Part shown: positions 1 to 8,823 of the stretch, piece after piece
Layout of the letters: every line of letters starts with the position of its first letter
How positions within the stretch are numbered: the stretch's first letter is position 1
From: RGIG4079 sp045637505
Lineage (GTDB): Bacteria; Bacteroidota; Bacteroidia; Bacteroidales; Muribaculaceae
Reading direction: 5' to 3'
Assembly (NCBI GenBank): GCA_045637505.1
Contig: JAZTZO010000022.1
Coordinates: 30,789 to 94,788 of the forward strand
DNA: 64,000 bases
Program-made: the position numbers and the translations under genes
Notes under the pieces: model-generated
Told to the model about the DNA's origin: nothing
Seen by the model: only the letters and a program-made list of their open reading frames with translations
Databases searched by the model: none

Positions 1-725
1 CCGAAGAAGATAGCTGTGCTCTTTTCTTCCATGTCGGTGTTAGCCGAGCAGTGCATTGAAGCGATACCTTCAAGTGGTTTGAAGTAGTTCATCATTGAGA
101 AGAGACCTTTCTTCATTTCACCACCATACCAAGTGTTGATGATAACTTGTTCTTTAGTAGTGAGGTTGAATACTACTGCAGTTTCAGAGTTAAGACCGAG
201 TTCTTTGTAGTTTTCAACTTTAGCTTTAGAAGCGTTGTAAACAACGAAGTCGGGTTCGAAATCTTTGAGTTGTTCTTCAGTAGGGCGGATGAACATGTTT
301 TTAACGAAGTGAGCTTGCCAAGCAACTTCAACGATGAAGCGCACTTTCAAGCAAGTAGCCATGTTAGCACCGCAGAAACCATCTACTACATAAAGTTTTT
401 TGTTAGAAAGAGTTTTAACAGCGAGGTCTTTAAGAGTGTTCCAAGTTTCTGTTGTTACAGGCTTGTTGTCGTTTTTATATTCTTCTGAAGTCCACCATAC
501 AGTGTTTTCGCTTGTAGCGTCTTTTACGATATATTTATCTTTAGGAGAACGACCAGTGTAGATACCAGTCATTACGTTTACTGTGTCAAGTTCAGTAGCT
601 TGACCTTTTTCATAACCTTCAAGGCAAGAGCAGGTTTCATCTTTGTAGAGTTGCTCGTAAGAAGGGTTGTACACGATTTCAGTTGTTCCTGAAATGCCAT
701 ACTTGCTTAAATCGATTTTGCTCAT
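1..725 (-). CDS. pckA: Phosphoenolpyruvate carboxykinase (ATP), N-terminal part
   Basis: ATP-dependent PEP carboxykinase converts oxaloacetate and ATP to PEP, CO2 and ADP; in fermenting Bacteroidales it commonly runs toward oxaloacetate on the way to succinate. The reverse strand translates from the ATG at 723-725 as MSKIDLSKYGI, followed by VMTGIYTGRSPKDKYIVKD and NTVWWTSEEY, which are N-terminal PckA signatures, and later HCSAN. About 241 of an expected ~535 residues are visible; the frame runs off the left edge without a stop, so the 3' part, including the kinase P-loop, lies outside. The identification rests on these motifs. A long untranslated leader separates the start from a TACCTTTG -7 box. 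Confidence 0.95.
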   Translation of the reverse strand, partial: MSKIDLSKYGISGTTEIVYNPSYEQLYKDETCSCLEGYEKGQATELDTVNVMTGIYTGRSPKDKYIVKDATSENTVWWTSEEYKNDNKPVTTETWNTLKDLAVKTLSNKKLYVVDGFCGANMATCLKVRFIVEVAWQAHFVKNMFIRPTEEQLKDFEPDFVVYNASKAKVENYKELGLNSETAVVFNLTTKEQVIINTWYGGEMKKGLFSMMNYFKPLEGIASMHCSANTDMEEKSTAIFF

Positions 726-800
726 TTGTGTAAGACTTTAATATATAAACAGTTAATAATAATTTTCAGTAAAATCAAATTTCACCTATATTTCCAAGTA

Positions 801-808
801 CAAAGGTA
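801..808 (-). promoter_or_regulatory. Candidate -7 box of the pckA promoter
   Basis: The reverse strand reads TACCTTTG, matching the Bacteroidetes -7 consensus TAnnTTTG, about 75 nt upstream of the pckA start. No good TTTG -33 box is seen at the usual spacing, so the assignment is tentative. The rest of the 726-965 spacer holds nothing else that I recognise. Confidence 0.45.
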
Positions 809-965
809 GTAACTTTTTTTCTTATATAGGAATTGTAATAAGGAAATTTTTCCGTATTTATGTTTTTTAACACTATGAGTTTTGCGATAATCTCATAGTA
901 TGAATTTAGTGGGGGATTTTGTCTATAATTAGAGGCGTATAAAGGAGGTTGTTGGGCTTGAGATA

Positions 966-2006
966 TTAAGATTTTAGAGGGTCTCTCAATACATATAGTA
1001 TTGATGAATCATGACGGGGAAGTGGCATGATTTGCACATCGGCATCAAATGAGTGCGCGCTCTCGGTGCCGTCTCCTATTTTGTAACCTTTTTGGAATAG
1101 TGGAGAGGTTACGGCGGCGAGTGCTATGTTGGGTGTGTTGTTGTCGTTGCTCAAGTGGCAAAGGAATATGTGGCTCAATTTGGTGCTATATATTTCGGCG
1201 ATATATCGAGCTGTTACGATGTTGTCGAGGTGCCCGTTGTCGGCAAGGATGCGCGCTTTGAGATATTCGGGATATTTGCCATTGGTGAGCATCTCTTTGT
1301 CGTAGTTGCTTTCAATCATTATATAGTTGGCTTGGCGCATATAAAAGTCTACGCGTGGAGTGATGCAACCTAAGTCGGTGGCAATAGAAAATTTGTGATT
1401 GCCGTTTTCGATGAAAAAGCCCACATTGTCGGTGCCATCGTGCGACACCTCAAACGCTGTGATTTTGAAATTGCCTATTTCAAAAGGTATCTCTTTGTAG
1501 AAGGGACGGTGGTAGTCTTTAAATCGGCGCGAAATATTGTGGCGGCGCATAATGCCGTTGAGTGTTTTAGGAGTGCAATATATGCCTATGTGGCGGTATC
1601 GACGCACGATAGAGTAGGCAAAGCGTATGTGATCACCATGGTCGTGGGTGATGCAAATGCCTTTGATGTGTTCCATCGAAATGCCATTGCGTGCCAGTTC
1701 GCTCACCACTTTATTGTTATCGATTCCGGCGTCGATTAATATCCCACAATTGTCATCGCCAAGATATGCACAGTTGCCACTGCTACCACTTCCCAAAGAA
1801 ATAAATTTCAGTGTTGATGGTTTTGCCATCGGTTTGAGTGGTACAATGGGAGTTGCAGGTTGCTCAATTTCCTCTTGGATAATCTCGGGCTCGGTGTTAT
1901 TTGATGCGAAATTTATTGCGCTACGCTTCTCGGTCGAAGGAGCGCTTATCTCGTCAAATAACCCTGGGAGGTCTTGAAGTGGTTTTAGTCTGCGTTTCTT
2001 TGCCAT
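966..2006 (-). CDS. MBL-fold metallohydrolase, YycJ/WalJ-like
   Basis: 346 residues. A lysine-rich and acidic, probably disordered N-terminal extension (about residues 1-65) precedes a metallo-beta-lactamase fold: GSGSSGN at 72-78, the metal-binding HDHGDH at 121-126, and further His/Asp ligands in the HDGTDN and ATDLG stretches. The pattern fits the cytosolic YycJ branch (putative exonuclease or phosphodiesterase). The family core is ~260 residues, so the extension is extra. It lies 12 nt downstream of the RsmI-like gene and is probably cotranscribed with it. Substrate unknown. Confidence 0.85.
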   Translation of the reverse strand: MAKKRRLKPLQDLPGLFDEISAPSTEKRSAINFASNNTEPEIIQEEIEQPATPIVPLKPMAKPSTLKFISLGSGSSGNCAYLGDDNCGILIDAGIDNNKVVSELARNGISMEHIKGICITHDHGDHIRFAYSIVRRYRHIGIYCTPKTLNGIMRRHNISRRFKDYHRPFYKEIPFEIGNFKITAFEVSHDGTDNVGFFIENGNHKFSIATDLGCITPRVDFYMRQANYIMIESNYDKEMLTNGKYPEYLKARILADNGHLDNIVTARYIAEIYSTKLSHIFLCHLSNDNNTPNIALAAVTSPLFQKGYKIGDGTESAHSFDADVQIMPLPRHDSSILYVLRDPLKS

Positions 2007-2018
2007 TTCAATGATTAT

Positions 2019-2729
2019 TTATGCAAACAAGAGGAAAATGGTGGGTATCTTGTTGTAATTATAAGAGGCCTTGCTCCATTTAGAAAGAGGGCGGGTGATA
2101 ATTGATTGATTGGGCCCGGTGATGTCGCTGGCAACACATAGCAACATATCGCCAGGAAGTGAATGCGACAATTCGTCAATCAATTTATTGTTGCGATAGG
2201 GGGTCTCAATGAAGATTTGTGTTTGACGCTCGCGACGTATGCGACGCTCGAGCTCCTTTAATTTTCCACTACGAGCCGCTTGCTCAATGGGTAGATAGCC
2301 ATTGAATGCAAAACTTTGGCCGTTAAATCCCGATGCCATTAGCGACAAGAGAATGCTTGATGGGCCTACGAGAGGAACCACATTGTATCCTCGTTGTTGT
2401 GCTATTGCTACCACATCGGCGCCAGGATCGGCGATAGCCGGACATCCAGCTTCTGATATTATTCCCATGCTGTGACCTTGTTTCATTGGGTCGAGCATAG
2501 CAGGAATTGCCGATGCATCGGTGTGTTCATTGAGAGTGAAAAATGTCAATTGGTCAATATCTATTGAGCGATCGCAGGCTTTAAGAAAACGACGCGCCGA
2601 GCGTATATTCTCTACAATAAAATATTTAATGGTGGGAATAATAGCAATGTTGTGCGCGGGCAACACATTTTCTAATGGGGTGTCGCCAAGCGATACGGGG
2701 AATAGATATAGAGATGGAGTAGTTGACAT
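2019..2729 (-). CDS. SAM-dependent methyltransferase, RsmI-like tetrapyrrole methylase fold
   Basis: 236 residues. The motifs ISEAGCPAIADPGADVV (about 149-165 nt codons into the protein's middle) and VPLVGPSSILLSLMASG are the two glycine/proline signatures of the RsmI/TP-methylase family, whose best-known member 2'-O-methylates C1402 of 16S rRNA. This is the shorter Bacteroidetes form, lacking the C-terminal domain of E. coli RsmI (~286 residues), so the rRNA target is inferred. It uses SAM, which metK nearby makes. First gene of a two-gene operon with the MBL hydrolase. Confidence 0.85.
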   Translation of the reverse strand: MSTTPSLYLFPVSLGDTPLENVLPAHNIAIIPTIKYFIVENIRSARRFLKACDRSIDIDQLTFFTLNEHTDASAIPAMLDPMKQGHSMGIISEAGCPAIADPGADVVAIAQQRGYNVVPLVGPSSILLSLMASGFNGQSFAFNGYLPIEQAARSGKLKELERRIRRERQTQIFIETPYRNNKLIDELSHSLPGDMLLCVASDITGPNQSIITRPLSKWSKASYNYNKIPTIFLLFA

Positions 2730-2812
2730 TTATTGTTATGAAAACCGGTTATGTTGGATGTATTATATGTTTCGGGAATTTCGTTGAAGTGCAATTCAAT
2801 ATTCCTTTATAT

Positions 2813-2849
2813 AAAAAGGAGCGAGAGTCTTTATTTTGACGCTCACTCC
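2813..2849 (-). terminator. Terminator of the ppiD-like gene
   Basis: An imperfect hairpin (GGAGCGAGAGTC against GACGCTCACTCC, two mismatches) is followed on the reverse strand by a run of T. It lies 40 nt after the stop of the foldase gene. Confidence 0.7.
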
Positions 2850-2890
2850 CTTGTATTATATTTTATGCATCAGCGAGTGATGAATAAATA

Positions 2891-4942
2891 TTAGTTGTTT
2901 TCGTAGAAGTCAAGTACTTTTGACTCAAATGTATCATTACCTTTGAGGATGCCAAACATGTTGCGAAGAAGTGTGCCAGCACCAAAGATTTGTTTATAGT
3001 GCTCGCTATATTCTTTGAAGTTGTAAGGACGGCCTTCGGTAGTGATGTCAGAGATTTGTGCTACAACAACCGCTTTGTTGGTTTTGAAAGGAGCGAAGAG
3101 TTGACCTTTTTGACCTGCGCAAATTTTGCCGATGAAAGCAAATTCGTTGTTGCCAAGAGTATTAACCGATGAGTTGCTGAATGTTACGCTTGCGTTAGTG
3201 ATAGTGTCGCCTGTGAGAGCTGTATAACCAGCGAGGTCTTTAGCACCTTTGCTATTGAGGTCGTTGATGATTGATTCAGCTTTCTTGTTGTTGCGAACGA
3301 TTTCAGTAAGAGCGTTTTTGATTGATTGATCTTCAACGGTCATATAGTCGTTGTAGATGCCAGTAACAGCTGCTACGATAAGACGATCGTTGTCGCGATT
3401 AGCAAATGGAGTAGATACTGCGCCTTTGTCGGCATTCATCGCCCATTTTACTACGCTACGAGTTTCGGGAATGAAACCGTTGATGTGGCTTGTTGTTGCA
3501 TCAATGCGAGCAGAGCTGATTGTGTAACCTGCTGCTGCAGCATTTTTAGAGAAATCTTCGGCAGTTGTGTTTTTAGCAAGGAATTCTTCCAATTTGCCTT
3601 TGAGGTCTTCGATTGTTTTTTCTGAAGGCTCAACAACATATGTGATTTCAGCAACTTCGTTGATTTTTACAGCAGGAGTAGTTTTGTTTACGATGTAAAT
3701 AGCTTGAAGACGGTCGTTGTTTACAACTGTGTCAACAACGATTTTTTGGCCTGCAGTAGCTTTCAACAATTTAGCTTTCAAGTTAGGATCAGTGTTAGGA
3801 GTTGAAAGTTGAATCCATACACTATCGGCACCTTGAGTTTTAGTGTTTTGATCGTTTTGGCTGATGAAAGTGCTTGCTTTTGCACCGCCATTGATAGCTT
3901 TCATGATTGAGTCAAAAACTGTAGTATCAGCAGCTTGAATAACAGAAATGTTGATAGAGTCCATTTCAGTTTTTGAGCTCAATATTTTAGCAATGCTATA
4001 AGTTTTGTCGAGTTTAGAAACGATGCCAGCTTGACCTACTTTTGCCGAATCAACAAAGTTTTTAAGTTGAAGGTCTTTGATTTGGCTTGGTGCGTAAGTT
4101 TTGTTTTTGATGTTGAAGTTCACATCGGCAGCAATAGCTTCTACGCCATTACAGTTATTAAGAGCAGCAACTGCGTCTTTTACGATTTTGTCGGCATTAG
4201 CGTTGTCGATAGCCGATGGGCTTAGGAGCACAGAGAAGAAGTCGATTGTGCGCATCTCGTTTTCCAATGCATAAACACCTTTGTTTTTGTTCCATTCAGC
4301 TTTGATTTCGTCGTCGCTAACTGGGAATTTGTCATCGGGAAGCGAAGCGAGCTCTTTGCTTGTAAATGAAACGATGAATTTTTGGTTAACAGCGTTGTAT
4401 GCTTCTTTTGCATCAAGTTCGTTAGCTGCAAGAAGACCGTTGAACATATAACCATAGATGAAATCTTTGATTTGAGTTTCGGTTTCTCTTTCTAACGATG
4501 CAAGTTGAGACTTCAATTGTTCTGCAACTTCGGGGGTGAGGTTGTATTTACCTGGGTTCTTGATTGCATCGATGATTTGAGCTGTTTGAGGATTGAGAGC
4601 GATGAAATCGGCAAGTTCTTTGTCGGTAACAACGATGCCAAGAGCATTAATTTCTTCGTTCATCATTGATTCGAAGAGCATTTGTTGAAGCACTTGAGCT
4701 TGAATCATTTCAGGGTCTTGTTGTTGACCTTGAGCTTGGAGCTGTTGGTTAGCTTCATTGAGACGTTGTTGGTAGAGTTGAACGTCAATTTCGTTATCTC
4801 CAATCTTGGCTACAGTTGTGCCGTTGCCAAATAAACTGCGACCTGAGTTGAAGAAGTCGCCAAGGATGAATGCAAGCAATGCTACGATAATTACAGTGAA
4901 TAGCAATACTGACTTGCTTCTGATTTTTTCTAAAGTTGCCAT
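2891..4942 (-). CDS. PpiD/SurA-like membrane-anchored peptidyl-prolyl isomerase
   Basis: 683 residues. One N-terminal transmembrane segment (about 12-32, VLLFTVIIVALLAFILG) anchors a large periplasmic part. The N-terminal region carries the SurA_N-like helices (NEIDVQLYQQRLNEANQQLQ, then Q-rich stretches), and the rest is long, lysine-rich and helical, as in Bacteroidetes PpiD homologues annotated as peptidylprolyl isomerase. The parvulin core is not clearly recognisable by eye and may be degenerate, so a chaperone role for outer-membrane protein folding is more certain than catalysis. Monocistronic, with its own promoter and terminator. Confidence 0.8.
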   Translation of the reverse strand: MATLEKIRSKSVLLFTVIIVALLAFILGDFFNSGRSLFGNGTTVAKIGDNEIDVQLYQQRLNEANQQLQAQGQQQDPEMIQAQVLQQMLFESMMNEEINALGIVVTDKELADFIALNPQTAQIIDAIKNPGKYNLTPEVAEQLKSQLASLERETETQIKDFIYGYMFNGLLAANELDAKEAYNAVNQKFIVSFTSKELASLPDDKFPVSDDEIKAEWNKNKGVYALENEMRTIDFFSVLLSPSAIDNANADKIVKDAVAALNNCNGVEAIAADVNFNIKNKTYAPSQIKDLQLKNFVDSAKVGQAGIVSKLDKTYSIAKILSSKTEMDSINISVIQAADTTVFDSIMKAINGGAKASTFISQNDQNTKTQGADSVWIQLSTPNTDPNLKAKLLKATAGQKIVVDTVVNNDRLQAIYIVNKTTPAVKINEVAEITYVVEPSEKTIEDLKGKLEEFLAKNTTAEDFSKNAAAAGYTISSARIDATTSHINGFIPETRSVVKWAMNADKGAVSTPFANRDNDRLIVAAVTGIYNDYMTVEDQSIKNALTEIVRNNKKAESIINDLNSKGAKDLAGYTALTGDTITNASVTFSNSSVNTLGNNEFAFIGKICAGQKGQLFAPFKTNKAVVVAQISDITTEGRPYNFKEYSEHYKQIFGAGTLLRNMFGILKGNDTFESKVLDFYENN

Positions 4943-5020
4943 TTATTTAAGTGTTTTATTTTTAATTTTTTCTATTGTTAGTCGTTAATGCAATTTTATG
5001 AAAAATATGCAATAAGCGCA

Positions 5021-5051
5021 CAAAGATACATCTTTTTCCTTATCTTTCAAA
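5021..5051 (-). promoter_or_regulatory. Promoter of the ppiD-like gene
   Basis: The reverse strand shows TTTG (5051-5048), a 19-bp spacer, then TATCTTTG (5028-5021): an exact Bacteroidetes TTTG-N19-TAnnTTTG promoter. It leaves a leader of about 70 nt. The rest of 4943-5249 is AT-rich and shows nothing else. Confidence 0.75.
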
Positions 5052-5249
5052 ACAATTTTTGGGAATTTCTACAATTTCCGCATTTTAGGTAAACTTTAGC
5101 TCTCGGTTAAGGCCTTTTGAGAGCATTATGCAATTTGCTATTATAAATTATTGACTTTTTATTCAATTATATAAGTTGCGCTACACATTTGCTCTACTCA
5201 ATGCCTAATGTCTCAAAAACGGAGTTTATAGAACTTCCCTCAAAAAAAA

Positions 5250-6533
5250 TTAAAGGCCAAACTTTTCTTTAATTATATCTACATAGTCGCCCTTTTCCCA
5301 AGTAAAGAGTTCTACTTCGATGGTCTTTTCGCCTTCATATTTTGATGCGAATGTTTTGGTGACGGTCATAGGGGTGCGTCCCATGTGGCCATATGAAGCA
5401 GTTTCTTGGTATATAGGGTTACGGAGTTTTAGACGCTCTTCGATGGCAAATGGGCGCATGTCGAAGATGTCGTTCACGATTGCCGAGATTTCGGCGTCGT
5501 TCATATTCACTTTAGCCGACCCGTTGGTGTTTACATAAAGGCTCACTGGTTTTGCAACACCAATAGCGTAGGCAACTTGCACGAGTGCTTCATCGGCAAC
5601 GCCTGCCATTACGAGGTTTTTGGCTATGTGGCGTGCTGCATAGGCTGCCGAGCGGTCAACTTTTGAGGGGTCTTTGCCCGAAAATGCACCACCACCATGA
5701 GCACCACGGCCACCATATGTGTCAACGATGATTTTACGGCCAGTCAATCCAGTGTCGCCGTGAGGACCACCAATAACAAATTTGCCAGTTGGGTTTACGT
5801 GGAGTATAAATTTGTCATCAAAGAGTGCTTGAACCTTTTCGGGGAGCTGTGCTATTACGCGAGGAATGAGAATTGTTGCCACATCATTTTTTATAATGGC
5901 AAGCATTTCTTCATCGGCTTGGTCTTGGCTTTTGCCTTCGCAAGTTTTGATGAATTCATCGTGTTGTGTTGATATTACGATAGTGTGAATGCGAGCAGGC
6001 TTGCCCTCGGGAGTATATTCTACTGTTACTTGGCTCTTTGAATCGGGGCGCAAATAGGTCATTTCTTCGCCAGCACGACGAATGTTTGATAGCTCTTTAA
6101 GCAATTTATGACTCAAGTCGAGAGGGAGGGGCATGTAGCTATCGGTTTCGTTACATGCATAGCCAAACATCATGCCTTGGTCACCTGCACCTTGGTTTTC
6201 GAGATCTTCGCGTTCCACGCCACGATTGATATCGGCACTTTGCTCGTGAAGAGCAGAAAGAACGCCACATGCATCGCCATCAAACTTTAATTCGCTACGG
6301 TCATAGCCAATGCCATTGATAACTCGGCGAGTTACATCCATGAGGTCAATGTAAGCTTTACTTTTCACCTCTCCGGCAATAACTACTTGTCCAGTAGTTA
6401 CAAGTGTTTCGCATGCCACTTTTGATTGTGGGTCGTAGGCGAGAAATTCGTCAAGAATTGCGTCTGAAATTTGGTCGGCTACTTTATCGGGATGTCCTTC
6501 CGATACCGACTCCGAAGTAAATAGGTAGTTCAT
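5250..6533 (-). CDS. metK: S-adenosylmethionine synthase
   Basis: 427 residues; makes SAM from methionine and ATP in the cytosol. Visible family motifs are GHPDK (13-17), GAGDQG (115-120, ATP-binding loop) and GGPHGDTGLTGRK (255-267). Full length for the bacteroidal form, which is somewhat longer than E. coli MetK (384). It stands alone behind a Bacteroidetes promoter and a SAM-II type riboswitch, so it is very likely under feedback control by its product. SAM consumers and recyclers in the same window include the RsmI-like enzyme, KsgA, MtnN and LuxS. Confidence 0.97.
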   Translation of the reverse strand: MNYLFTSESVSEGHPDKVADQISDAILDEFLAYDPQSKVACETLVTTGQVVIAGEVKSKAYIDLMDVTRRVINGIGYDRSELKFDGDACGVLSALHEQSADINRGVEREDLENQGAGDQGMMFGYACNETDSYMPLPLDLSHKLLKELSNIRRAGEEMTYLRPDSKSQVTVEYTPEGKPARIHTIVISTQHDEFIKTCEGKSQDQADEEMLAIIKNDVATILIPRVIAQLPEKVQALFDDKFILHVNPTGKFVIGGPHGDTGLTGRKIIVDTYGGRGAHGGGAFSGKDPSKVDRSAAYAARHIAKNLVMAGVADEALVQVAYAIGVAKPVSLYVNTNGSAKVNMNDAEISAIVNDIFDMRPFAIEERLKLRNPIYQETASYGHMGRTPMTVTKTFASKYEGEKTIEVELFTWEKGDYVDIIKEKFGL

Positions 6534-6649
6534 ATTCTTTAGTTGTTTTTAATTAATAATCAAAATAAAAAAAGCTATCGTGCAACATTTGCTTGCCGAC
6601 AGCCTCAACTAAAGCCACAAACTATTAAATAGTGAATAGTGTGTTATAT

Positions 6650-6700
6650 GCGGTTTTAGCATTTTTTTATGTGGTTGCAAGCAGCCAAATTTTTCCACGA
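6650..6700 (-). promoter_or_regulatory. SAM-II riboswitch in the metK leader
   Basis: On the reverse strand a GUGG stem strand (6698-6695) is followed by a U-rich loop with UUUGGC, then UUGCAACCAC whose CCAC (6674-6671) closes P1, then AUAAAAAAAUGCUAAAACCGC. The order stem, U-rich loop, UUGCAA, A-rich linker, GCUAAA tail is that of the SAM-II pseudoknot class, known from Alphaproteobacteria and Bacteroidetes metK/metA leaders. Loop GGC can pair with the GCU or CC of the tail to form P2. It sits about 120 nt before the metK start. Confidence 0.85.
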
Positions 6701-6717
6701 TGGATTTAAATCCAGTG

Positions 6718-6749
6718 CAAAGGTAGTGCAATTTATGCGTATTAGCAAA
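6718..6749 (-). promoter_or_regulatory. metK promoter
   Basis: The reverse strand reads TTTG (6749-6746), 20 bp, TACCTTTG (6725-6718). Transcription would start near 6710, just ahead of the riboswitch, so the aptamer is at the extreme 5' end of the RNA. The remainder of the 6534-7084 spacer (6750-7084) shows no clear gene or RNA. Confidence 0.8.
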
Positions 6750-7084
6750 TTTAATCTCGAAAATCAATGATATATTGAGGTTTATTTGCATTTTGGGTAG
6801 TTAATGCAGGTTAATTATACTAATTATAAAATAGACTAAACATTTAATTTTAGAGATAGACGGCAGTGTTTTGGGATTGTAGCCGATGAAAAAATAGTAT
6901 GTAGTTGTGTATTAGGAGAGTGTTTGCAGTGATTGCGAGCGCTCTCTGCTTTTTTATAGGGGAGTGATGTGGAAAGGAGTAAAAAAAATTGGCATAAATT
7001 TTGATATATTAAAGTGTGATTGTGAATGGGCGAAATTATAAAATATCAAATAGTTAATTTAAACCAATTAATCTAAAAGTTATT

Positions 7085-7402
7085 GTGGGAAAAGTAATCA
7101 AGACAAAGTTAGTTCCGAAGGGGATTTGTCTTAACTTCTTTGGACTATTCTTGACGCAGGACAAATCGTGGATTAATAAATATGTAGTCAATCATGAGTT
7201 AATTCACACTGCACAACAAAAAGAAATGTTGTGGATTCCATTTTATATAGTTTATCTAATTGAATGGGTGATTCGATTGTGTCAACATCTAAATTGGCAC
7301 AAAGCATATATGAGCATTTCGTTTGAGAAAGAAGCATATAAATATGGGAATGACTTGCAATATCTTAAAAATAGAAAATGTTTTGCTCAATGGCGAGTGT
7401 AA
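7085..7402 (+). CDS. Small conserved HExxH protein, unknown function
   Basis: 105 residues, apparently from a GTG start at 7085, since no ATG lies nearby in frame. The central NHELIHTAQQKE contains a zinc-metalloprotease-like HExxH (HELIH, about 38-42), followed by a hydrophobic stretch (about 49-66, MLWIPFYIVYLIEWVIRL) that could cross or lie on a membrane. Short proteins of this shape are common in Bacteroidetes and have no assigned function that I know of. No third zinc ligand is obvious. A small membrane protein gene follows after 60 nt. Confidence 0.6.
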   Translation: MGKVIKTKLVPKGICLNFFGLFLTQDKSWINKYVVNHELIHTAQQKEMLWIPFYIVYLIEWVIRLCQHLNWHKAYMSISFEKEAYKYGNDLQYLKNRKCFAQWRV

Positions 7403-7462
7403 GCATCGCATAAGATGTTGTAGTGTCATTATAAAAAATATACATATTAAAGGGTAAAACTT

Positions 7463-7828
7463 ATGGTGAAAAAAATCTTTAAAATTGTCGCAATTAATTT
7501 GCTCAAGATTGCACAACGATTAAATATAACTTACAACGAAATCAATATAATTGTGTATTATTTGTTGATTCCGCTTTCGTGGACTATATTGCTTGACTGT
7601 TGGATGGGACTTCCTATTACAACTGCTATGCTACTATTGATATGGGTGGGGATATTAATAGTTACTCGTGGCACTTTTAGGGAGTGGTGTGACAAGGTAT
7701 TTTTTAGTTCGGTAGATTTTCTCAACTATTTTAATCGTTGGGGTGGTAATTATGTGTTAAACTCGGTAATAATATGCGTATTGATTCCAATATTGATATA
7801 TGTGGGACTGATATTGTTGCTGATTTAG
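7463..7828 (+). CDS. Small integral membrane protein, unknown function
   Basis: 121 residues, ATG start with an AAAGGG-like ribosome site 10-15 nt upstream. There are about three hydrophobic segments (about 30-48, 50-67 and 99-121) and a basic amphipathic N-terminus. I do not recognise the family. Probably cotranscribed with the preceding HExxH protein. Confidence 0.6.
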   Translation: MVKKIFKIVAINLLKIAQRLNITYNEINIIVYYLLIPLSWTILLDCWMGLPITTAMLLLIWVGILIVTRGTFREWCDKVFFSSVDFLNYFNRWGGNYVLNSVIICVLIPILIYVGLILLLI

Positions 7829-7914
7829 GCTGAAATTGTATTGATTTTCGTGGATTTCGAGCCGAAAATTGATTAAAAATTAATTATCCGTCCTCAATTT
7901 TCAATTCTTTTGCA

Positions 7915-7922
7915 TATCTTTG
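7915..7922 (+). promoter_or_regulatory. Candidate -7 box of the ksgA-mgtE promoter
   Basis: TATCTTTG fits TAnnTTTG and lies 75 nt before ksgA. No TTTG is present 19-21 bp upstream, so the -33 element is weak or absent. Confidence 0.45.
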
Positions 7923-7997
7923 CAACTTATAAAAACCATCGCTGAAAGAGGTGGAGCAAGTTAACCCTATTTTTAACCTATAAAAGATTTAGACAAT

Positions 7998-8780
7998 ATG
8001 CGACAAGTAAAACCCAAAAAGGCTCTTGGTCAACATTTTTTGACCGATTTGAGTGTGGCAGCACGCATTGCGGCTACAATCGACGACTATAAAGGTGTGC
8101 CAGTTCTTGAGGTAGGGCCTGGTATGGGTGTGCTCACTCGCTTTTTGCTCGACAATGGTCATGATGTGAAAGTGGCTGAAATCGACACCGAGAGTGTGGT
8201 TTATCTCAATGAGAATTTCCCCAATTTAGAAGGACGTATCATTGAGGGCGACTTCCTTCAAATGCGACTTGATGAGTTGTATGAGGGGGGCGACTTTTGT
8301 GTGATAGGTAATTATCCCTATAATATTTCTTCGCAGATATTCTTCAAAGTACTTGACTATAAAGACAAGGTGACTTGTTGCTCGGGTATGCTTCAAAAGG
8401 AGGTTGCCGAGCGCTTGGCTGCTGGTCCTGGCACAAAGACTCGTGGCATATTGAGCGTGTTGTTGCAAGCGTGGTATGATGTAGAATATTTGTTTACCGT
8501 TAATGAAAATGTATTTAATCCACCGCCTAAAGTGAAATCGGGGGTGGTGAAGCTGGTGCGAAATGCCGTCACCGATCTTGGTTGCGATGAGCGATTGTTT
8601 AAGACGGTGGTGAAAACATCGTTTGGTCAGCGTCGAAAAACATTGCGTAACTCCCTGCGTGGGTTGTTGCCGCCCGAATCGACGATTCCCGATGACCCTA
8701 TTTTTACTCGCCGACCAGAGCAATTGAGCGTTGAGGAATTTATCTACCTCACCAATCTTGTTGCCGAGTTGCGCAAATAA
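7998..8780 (+). CDS. rsmA: 16S rRNA (A1518/A1519-N6) dimethyltransferase
   Basis: 260 residues; also called KsgA. It dimethylates two adjacent adenosines in helix 45 of 16S rRNA using SAM, a late small-subunit assembly step. The N-terminus has KKALGQHFL, motif I is VLEVGPGMG (36-44), and the catalytic NYPY is at 105-108, followed by the basic helical C-terminal domain. Length is normal for the family. mgtE follows after 43 nt in the same direction, an arrangement consistent with one transcript. Confidence 0.96.
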   Translation: MRQVKPKKALGQHFLTDLSVAARIAATIDDYKGVPVLEVGPGMGVLTRFLLDNGHDVKVAEIDTESVVYLNENFPNLEGRIIEGDFLQMRLDELYEGGDFCVIGNYPYNISSQIFFKVLDYKDKVTCCSGMLQKEVAERLAAGPGTKTRGILSVLLQAWYDVEYLFTVNENVFNPPPKVKSGVVKLVRNAVTDLGCDERLFKTVVKTSFGQRRKTLRNSLRGLLPPESTIPDDPIFTRRPEQLSVEEFIYLTNLVAELRK

Positions 8781-8823
8781 GAGAGAAATACATTATTAGT
8801 TAACTTGTTCATCTACTTTCTTT

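Noticed and set aside
6650..6700. SAM-I riboswitch
   Set aside because: No SAM-I four-way junction features; the short stem, U-rich loop and GCUAAA tail fit SAM-II.
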